Shown here one piece after another: positions 59,449 to 64,000 of a DNA stretch of 64,000 bases. The notes under the pieces were generated by a model. It was not told where the DNA came from and ran no database searches. It worked only from the letters and a program-made list of their open reading frames with translations. The DNA is from Nostoc sp. C052 (GTDB lineage: Bacteria; Cyanobacteriota; Cyanobacteriia; Cyanobacteriales; Nostocaceae): positions 248,001 through 312,000 of the forward strand of contig NZ_CP040273.1 of the NCBI RefSeq assembly GCF_013393905.1, written 5' to 3'. Every line of letters begins with the position of its first letter. The stretch's first letter is position 1. Both the position numbers and the translations under genes were made by a program.

Positions 59449-59679
59449 CTATTCCCCTGGCATCAGTAAGCGGTAAAGGAAGTTTTTACTTACTTGGTTC
59501 TGTCTAGCCATTTCTAGAAGTAGTATATCTCCATTTTTGAGGAGGACGAAAAAGCATTGAGCATCGAGGTAATCATCATTGCGTAATCCTTCATCAGCTA
59601 CCTTTGTTTCCTCTATCTCTTCATAGTTCAAGTAATGCTCTTTGTCCTCAACATCTACTACATTAAATACGATCGGCAT
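59449..59679 (-). CDS. small acidic hypothetical protein
   Basis: 76 residues, rich in Glu and Asp (VVDVEDKEHYLNYEEIEETK), with a strand pair in the centre (AQCFFVLLKNGDILLLEMA). No family recognised. Well-formed ATG and stop; codon content looks coding. Confidence 0.45.
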   Translation of the reverse strand: MPIVFNVVDVEDKEHYLNYEEIEETKVADEGLRNDDYLDAQCFFVLLKNGDILLLEMARQNQVSKNFLYRLLMPGE

Positions 59680-59869
59680 TGGCTTTTAAGGTACAAGAGT
59701 ACATTGTCGATCATAAATCGTATAGTTGCTTAAAATCTGTTGGTTTAGTTGCAAAATACAACCCTCGTGGGATGTCCTGAGATGGTTCAGAATTTCAGTA
59801 TTCCAAGGATATACAATGCACTTTTGGTATTGTAATTAAGTCATTGATTAGGCAAATTGGAACAAATCA

Positions 59870-60091
59870 ATGCAACTATTTTCTCAGGTATTTGGCACTC
59901 ATCACTTCATCAATTATGCGCGGAGCAATGCTAACATTATTCGTGAATATGCTCTGCTATTGCAAATTATTCAGGTTTTGGTAATGGCTCCTATTTTATT
60001 ATTTAATGCTGGAGCGATCGCAACGTGTTCGTGCGCCCACGATGGATTTAAGAATAGCAGCGTTGGTGGAGGCATCGCCGGATTAACTTAA
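59870..60091 (+). CDS. doubtful small open frame ending in repeat
   Basis: 73 codons. The first 45 are hydrophobic and helix-like (EYALLLQIIQVLVMAPILLF); the last ~25 are translated from the 49-bp repeat, so the frame may be fortuitous. No ribosome site. Confidence 0.25.
   Translation: MQLFSQVFGTHHFINYARSNANIIREYALLLQIIQVLVMAPILLFNAGAIATCSCAHDGFKNSSVGGGIAGLT
60014..60062 (+). repeat. 49-bp direct repeat, copy 2
   Basis: Matches 59365-59413 with five substitutions. Confidence 0.7.
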
Positions 60092-60157
60092 CTCAGTCAG
60101 AAAGTGCTAATGTCTGACTGAGCTAAACTAAACGTATATCATCTCAAAATAAGCTAT

Positions 60158-60418
60158 ATGGCTCTGGGCGAAATTTTACCAACCGTCAGTCAACTATCTC
60201 ATGAAGATAAACTTCGACTAATCCACTTTCTCCTGCTTGCAGTTGCGAAAGAAGAAGGATACAGCTTAGAAAATACTAAAGAGAGTGATTCAACGAAAGC
60301 ACTTCTAAATCAACTGGCATCAACTCAAGGAGTTGTCTGGTCTCCTCAAGCAACTCCTGAAGCAATTCAAGCATTGTCAGACCTGCTAGTGGCAGCACAA
60401 GGAGCCGCCAATGCTTGA
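60158..60418 (+). CDS. small protein preceding an aspartic protease
   Basis: 86 residues, helical (LSHEDKLRLIHFLLLAVAKE), with a Pro/Gln-rich end (VWSPQATPEAIQAL). Overlaps the next gene by eight bases, so the two are co-translated. From memory, similar short helical proteins precede retropepsin-like genes in cyanobacteria; an antitoxin or chaperone role would be guesswork. Confidence 0.6.
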   Translation: MALGEILPTVSQLSHEDKLRLIHFLLLAVAKEEGYSLENTKESDSTKALLNQLASTQGVVWSPQATPEAIQALSDLLVAAQGAANA

Positions 60419-60830
60419 TGGTCATCGCTTTCTGTTCACGGAGCGAACCGATAGTCAAGGGCGATCGAGCGTTATGCCATATTTGCCCTTAACCCTTACC
60501 AACGGAAGCCTTTCTACAGAAGCGATCGCGCTACTAGATACAGGTGCAAGTGTTAATGTTCTACCTTACGAAATTGGCTTACAGTTAGGAGCAGTTTGGC
60601 AAGAGCAGACCGTTCCTATTCAGTTGAGTGGAAATTTGGCTCTTAATGAGGCACGAGGCTTAGTGCTGTCTGGTGAAGTTGCTCCGTTCTCGCCTGTCTT
60701 GCTTGCATTTGCCTGGACTCAATCGAAAGATACACCTATAATCCTGGGACACATGAACTTTTTTGCAGAGTTTAACGTGTGTTTTTATCGACACGAGTTA
60801 GCGTTTAAAGTTTGTCCAAGAGCAAAGTGA
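60411..60830 (+). CDS. retropepsin-like aspartic protease
   Basis: 139 residues, the size of one retroviral-type protease subunit. The catalytic motif is D43-T44-G45-A46-S47 in IALLDTGASVNVLPYEIG, and the ILGHMNFF segment near residue 116 takes the place of the ILGxD/N helix of this fold. Single-domain enzymes of this kind work as dimers, each giving one Asp. No membrane segment is present, so it should be cytosolic, and its substrate is unknown. The overlap with the 60158 gene points to a two-gene unit. Confidence 0.78.
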   Translation: MLDGHRFLFTERTDSQGRSSVMPYLPLTLTNGSLSTEAIALLDTGASVNVLPYEIGLQLGAVWQEQTVPIQLSGNLALNEARGLVLSGEVAPFSPVLLAFAWTQSKDTPIILGHMNFFAEFNVCFYRHELAFKVCPRAK

Positions 60831-60877
60831 AGGGTGTTGCACAACCAGGAGCCTAATAAGTGGTTAACAACAAGGTG

Positions 60878-61480
60878 TTATTGCCAGATATAAATAAGGA
60901 CAAACAAAACAATCCAGATTACATCAACAAAGTGCCAAAAAATAGAAGTGGCATTTACACCAAAATGACCTGTGTCGTAGTTACCAGGAATGAAAGAGCG
61001 ACCAAAAACAAGTATCTGCAACAAAATGCCAGTAAGAACGTGTAAACCGTGGAAGCCTGTCAGTAAGTAGAACATTCCACCAAAAACACCTGTGGTAAAG
61101 CCAAAAGAAAGATGGCTCCACTCGATCGCTTGCCCGACTAAAAAGTAACTTCCCATTGCGATCGAAAGCATTAGAAACTGGCGAAATGTTATCAAGTCGT
61201 GGCGTGCAAGGGCGCGTTCTGCCAAGTAGATGACAAAGCTACTAGAAACAAGAATTACCGTATTAATTGCCGGATCTCTGACTTCCAGTCCAGAAACGCC
61301 AGCTGGTAGCCAGTCAGGATTTGCTGTTTTATAGACAATATATGCTGTAAAAAAACCGAGGAAAATGAAAGTCTCTGACAGCAGGAAGACAATGAAGCCG
61401 AACATCTTGCTGCCTTCTTCATCATGGGTATGCTCGTGTGAGAGATGATCTGATTCTTCTGAAATGATGGAACTGTCCAT
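60878..61480 (-). CDS. coxC: cytochrome-oxidase subunit III (ARTO-type operon)
   Basis: 200 residues with five membrane helices. MFGFIVFLLSETFIFLGFF (first helix with the conserved Glu) and FHGLHVLTGILLQILVFGRS with WHFVDVIWIVLFVLIY are canonical subunit III segments. The His/Asp-rich N-terminus precedes the helices. Third gene of the leftward coxB-coxA-coxC series. No metal centre; it stabilises subunit I. Confidence 0.93.
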   Translation of the reverse strand: MDSSIISEESDHLSHEHTHDEEGSKMFGFIVFLLSETFIFLGFFTAYIVYKTANPDWLPAGVSGLEVRDPAINTVILVSSSFVIYLAERALARHDLITFRQFLMLSIAMGSYFLVGQAIEWSHLSFGFTTGVFGGMFYLLTGFHGLHVLTGILLQILVFGRSFIPGNYDTGHFGVNATSIFWHFVDVIWIVLFVLIYIWQ

Positions 61481-61696
61481 TGCTTGAAACTCCTATATAT
61501 TTATCTCACGCAAAGGCACAGAGAAAGAAAAGAGAGTAAAGTAGTAGTCTGCGATCGCGAATACCTCATCTCAAACTCTCTGTGTCCATCTGCATGAACC
61601 TCTGCGCTCCTACCCTATGGGAAGGCGCGTTCGCGTAGCGTCTCCAAGAGTTGCGCCTATGCGTTTAAAAATCAAATCAAACATTTGGCCTGCTCT
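61481..61696. repeat. coxA-coxC gap with dispersed repeats
   Basis: 216 bases between the coxA stop and the coxC start, with GCGCGTTCGCGTAGCGTCTC (near 61626) and a partial inverted pair (CACAGAGAAAG near 61518 and CTCTCTGTGTC near 61576). Non-coding. Confidence 0.5.
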
Positions 61697-63346
61697 CTAA
61701 TGCTCGGCTACCAATGGTTCAGATTTCCCATATCCGTAGGGTTCACCCACAACAACTGGAATTTCCTCAAAGTTCTCAACAGGAGGTGGTGAAGAAACTA
61801 ACCACTCCAGTCCAATTGCTCGCCAAGGATTCTTCGGTGCTTGTTCGCCATGTATCCAAGAACCAATCATATTCAGAATGAAGGGTAAGGTAGACACACC
61901 TAGCAGAAATCCTCCGATACTGGCGATAATATTCCAAAATTCATACTCTGGTGCATAAGAAGAAACTCGACGCAACATTCCTTGTAATCCTAGTGGGTGC
62001 ATTGGGAAGAAGTTGAGGTTAGTGCCAATGAACGCCAGCCAGAAATGCAACTTGCCCAAGCCTTCGTAATACATACGTCCAGTCATTTTGGGGAACCAGA
62101 AGTAAATAGCAGCAAACATCCCCATTGTTACCGTGCCATATAGAACATAGTGGAAGTGACCCACCACATAGTAAGTGTTGTTGACATGGACATCAATGGG
62201 AACAGAGGAAAGGGTGATGCCAGTGATACCTGCAAATACAAACAATATTAATGCACCAAACGCAAACAGCATTGGTGTATCAAATCGTAGCTTGCCACCC
62301 CAAATCGTTGCAGTCCAGGCAAACACCTTAATGCCAGTGGGGACAGAAACGAACATGGTTGTGAGCATGAAAAACAGCCGCATCCAGCCTGGAGTACCAC
62401 TGACGTATAAATGGTGTACCCAGACTATACCGCTAACTCCAGCAATCAGGAGTGATGAAATAGCGACAATCTTATAGCCAAACAGAGGTTTACGAGCAAA
62501 AACAGGGAATATCTCTGAAAAGACTCCAAAGACCGGCAGAATGATCACGTAAACAGCAGGGTGGGAGTAGAACCAGAAAAAGTGCTGAAATAGAACTGGG
62601 TCGCCTCCCTTGGCGGGGTCAAAAAAGCTAGTTCCAACTGTTAAGTCGAGTAAAAGCATGACTGCACCTGCTGTTAAGACAGGTAGTCCAAACAGTTGGA
62701 TAATCTGGGCGCTGAATACATTCCAAACAAAGATGGGCATACGGAAGAATGTCATCCCAGGTGCGCGCATCTTCACAACCGTGGTGACAAAGTTAATCGC
62801 CCCCATAATTGAGGAAACACCCGATATTGCCACTGCTAGAAGCCAGATTACTTCACCGTTGATTAAGTTGCCTGTCGGGTTTTGCAAGCTGACGGGAGGG
62901 TATGACCACCAACCGGCTTGTGCTGGCCCACCGGGTACAAAGAAACTGGCCATCAATAGGATAGCAGCGATCGGTATCATCCAGAAGGCAACAGCATTGA
63001 GTCTGGGAAACGCCATATCTCGTGCCCCAATCATCAGAGGTACAAGATAGTTAGCAAAACCTGTAAGTATGGGGAATGTCCATCCAAATAGCATCACAGT
63101 GCCGTGCATGGTGAACATTGCATTATAAACACTACGGTCAACTAGGTCTGATTCTGGGGTAATCAATTCCCCACGAATGATCATTGCAAATATGCCACCA
63201 ACTAAAAAGAGAATGAAAGCGGTAACAATATACTGAATACCGATAACTTTGTGGTCTGTGCTGAAGCTAAAGTATTGTTTCCAGTCTGTTATAGGTTCCT
63301 GTTGAGGTGCGTCACCTGTAATGTCTTCAACGGAAATATTTGTCAT
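61697..63346 (-). CDS. coxA: haem-copper oxidase subunit I (A2 type)
   Basis: 549 residues, about twelve helices. Haem a ligands H81 and H399, haem a3 ligand H397, CuB ligands H262, H311 and H312, and the cross-linked Tyr266. The helix-VI motif is YSHPAV, the A2-type form, not the XGHPEV of A1 enzymes such as the mitochondrial one; in A2 enzymes Tyr and Ser replace the Glu at the end of the D channel. It reduces O2 to water and pumps protons. With a CuA-less subunit II upstream this is the alternative respiratory terminal oxidase set. Confidence 0.96.
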   Translation of the reverse strand: MTNISVEDITGDAPQQEPITDWKQYFSFSTDHKVIGIQYIVTAFILFLVGGIFAMIIRGELITPESDLVDRSVYNAMFTMHGTVMLFGWTFPILTGFANYLVPLMIGARDMAFPRLNAVAFWMIPIAAILLMASFFVPGGPAQAGWWSYPPVSLQNPTGNLINGEVIWLLAVAISGVSSIMGAINFVTTVVKMRAPGMTFFRMPIFVWNVFSAQIIQLFGLPVLTAGAVMLLLDLTVGTSFFDPAKGGDPVLFQHFFWFYSHPAVYVIILPVFGVFSEIFPVFARKPLFGYKIVAISSLLIAGVSGIVWVHHLYVSGTPGWMRLFFMLTTMFVSVPTGIKVFAWTATIWGGKLRFDTPMLFAFGALILFVFAGITGITLSSVPIDVHVNNTYYVVGHFHYVLYGTVTMGMFAAIYFWFPKMTGRMYYEGLGKLHFWLAFIGTNLNFFPMHPLGLQGMLRRVSSYAPEYEFWNIIASIGGFLLGVSTLPFILNMIGSWIHGEQAPKNPWRAIGLEWLVSSPPPVENFEEIPVVVGEPYGYGKSEPLVAEH

Positions 63347-63351
63347 TGTCT

Positions 63352-63424
63352 TTTATCCTTTGTCCTTTGTCCTTTATTCTTTGTCATTAGTCACTTGTTC
63401 AAAACCAATGACTAATGACCAATG
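63352..63424. repeat. STRR heptad repeats between coxB and coxA
   Basis: TTTATCC-TTTGTCC-TTTGTCC-TTTATTC type heptads, then ATTAGTC/GACTAAT units in both orientations (CCAATGACTAATGACCAATG). A typical Nostoc/Anabaena STRR block in a gene gap. Confidence 0.85.
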
Positions 63425-63425
63425 A

Positions 63426-64000
63426 CTAATTGCTGTAATTAACTACAGGGGCTTGTGCGGGTGCTACCGTAACCCAGCCTTTGATTAATTCTTTTGATTC
63501 TTGGGCATATTCGGAAGCTGCTTGATTATTTGCAGTACATGGTTTACGGTTTGCTGTTTCTGCAAGCCACTTCTTGTAATCTTCAGGGGACTCGACAACA
63601 ACATTTGCCCGCATGGTTGCAAAGTAAGTACCGCTAAATTCGGAATCGGTTAACTGATACTTGCCAATGCGGATGGGGGTGAATTCAAAGTCAATGTTGC
63701 GGTTGGGAATAATGTCTTGCTTGACTCGGAAAGCCGGGATATAAAAGCCGTGGAGAACATCCTCAGATTGCATTGCTAGACGGATGCGATGATTGACGGG
63801 TAAATGTAGTTCGGTGCTGGTAATTCCTGTTTTTGGATAGCGGAAAACCCAAGCCCACTGTTTGGCATTAACTTCAATGTCTTCAAATGGTATTACACTT
63901 GATGTAGCATCAGTTGATACAATTGAGGAAGTCGGGGAGGCGGAAACTATGCCTGCATCTCCGTTAATTGGTGCAGCAGATGCCGATTTCATCCCTATTG
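63426..64000 (-). CDS. coxB: oxidase subunit II lacking the CuA site (ARTO type), 3' part
   Basis: The frame is open to the window edge, so the membrane anchor lies outside; 191 codons are visible. The cupredoxin domain is intact: QWAWVFRYPKTGI, HLPVNHRIRLAMQSEDVLHG and IPAFRVKQDIIPNR. Where the CuA motif CSEICGxxHxxM should be, the sequence is LTDSEFSGTYFATM: both Cys and the distal His are gone. This is the state known in the cyanobacterial ARTO (ctaII/cox3 type) subunit II. Electrons therefore probably come from a quinol rather than cytochrome c, which is a proposal in the field. Confidence 0.92.
   Translation of the reverse strand, partial: IGMKSASAAPINGDAGIVSASPTSSIVSTDATSSVIPFEDIEVNAKQWAWVFRYPKTGITSTELHLPVNHRIRLAMQSEDVLHGFYIPAFRVKQDIIPNRNIDFEFTPIRIGKYQLTDSEFSGTYFATMRANVVVESPEDYKKWLAETANRKPCTANNQAASEYAQESKELIKGWVTVAPAQAPVVNYSN

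Noticed and set aside
63426..64000. Ordinary cytochrome c oxidase subunit II
   Set aside because: Both CuA cysteines and the distal histidine are replaced.
1..64000. tRNA, rRNA, CRISPR arrays, riboswitches
   Set aside because: None was recognised on either strand by eye; a covariance-model search would be the decisive test.

Overview
The window reads as a heterocyst-forming cyanobacterium (Nostoc/Anabaena type). The evidence is the many GCGATCGC (HIP1) sites, heptanucleotide short tandem repeats (STRR) between genes, abundant small inverted-repeat elements, a fused vnfDG vanadium-nitrogenase gene of the Anabaena variabilis type, and a three-subunit oxidase operon whose subunit II lacks the CuA site. 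No tRNA, rRNA, CRISPR array, replication or partition gene was found, so I cannot say whether this is chromosome or plasmid.

Layout. (1) 0-14 kb: mixed accessory DNA. It starts with the 3' part of a DUF1998-type helicase, then an EF-hand protein, a HEAT-repeat gene wrecked by an insertion sequence, a MITE and a frameshift, a glycosidase-like membrane-anchored protein, a truncated HNH nuclease, a WD40 protein, an HU protein and several unassigned small genes. (2) 14.2-31.8 kb: an almost entirely rightward island of small, closely packed, mostly unrecognised genes. Its recognisable anchors are an HTH-like protein, a DUF1257 (Ycf35)/DUF2997/AAA+ (Ycf46-like) module, a WGR protein, a DNA adenine methylase overlapping a PD-(D/E)XK endonuclease, a HerA/FtsK-type ATPase with small membrane proteins, and an HNH-like protein. 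It looks like the backbone of an integrated plasmid or conjugative-type element. (3) 32.5-38.6 kb: one 2012-residue hybrid histidine kinase. (4) 38.8-47.2 kb: NmrA-like reductase and divergent LysR regulator, a broken HAD phosphatase, an SF2 helicase, an aminotransferase, an AIPR-type (abortive-infection family) protein and the relic of an IS200/IS605 tnpB with its right-end hairpin.

(5) 47.3-59.1 kb: the vanadium nitrogenase locus. vnfDG, vnfK, vnfE and vnfN run leftwards. Upstream, also leftwards, lies vupABC, a vanadate/tungstate-type ABC importer, with a rightward TetR-family regulator between them. vupABC would bring in vanadate, vnfE and vnfN form the scaffold on which the FeV-cofactor is built, and vnfDG plus vnfK encode the VFe protein. 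No Fe-protein gene (vnfH) is present. Three similar imperfect palindromes upstream of vnfDG are candidate operators. Each gap inside the vnf cluster holds an inverted-repeat element.

(6) 59.4-64 kb: a small aspartic-protease (retropepsin-like) gene with a small partner, then a leftward coxB-coxA-coxC operon. Subunit II lacks the CuA ligands and subunit I has the A2-type YSHPAV motif, which fits the alternative respiratory terminal oxidase found in heterocystous strains. V-nitrogenase and an oxygen-consuming oxidase side by side would both make sense in a heterocyst, but that link is inference.

Domain calls below come from reading motifs, not from searches.
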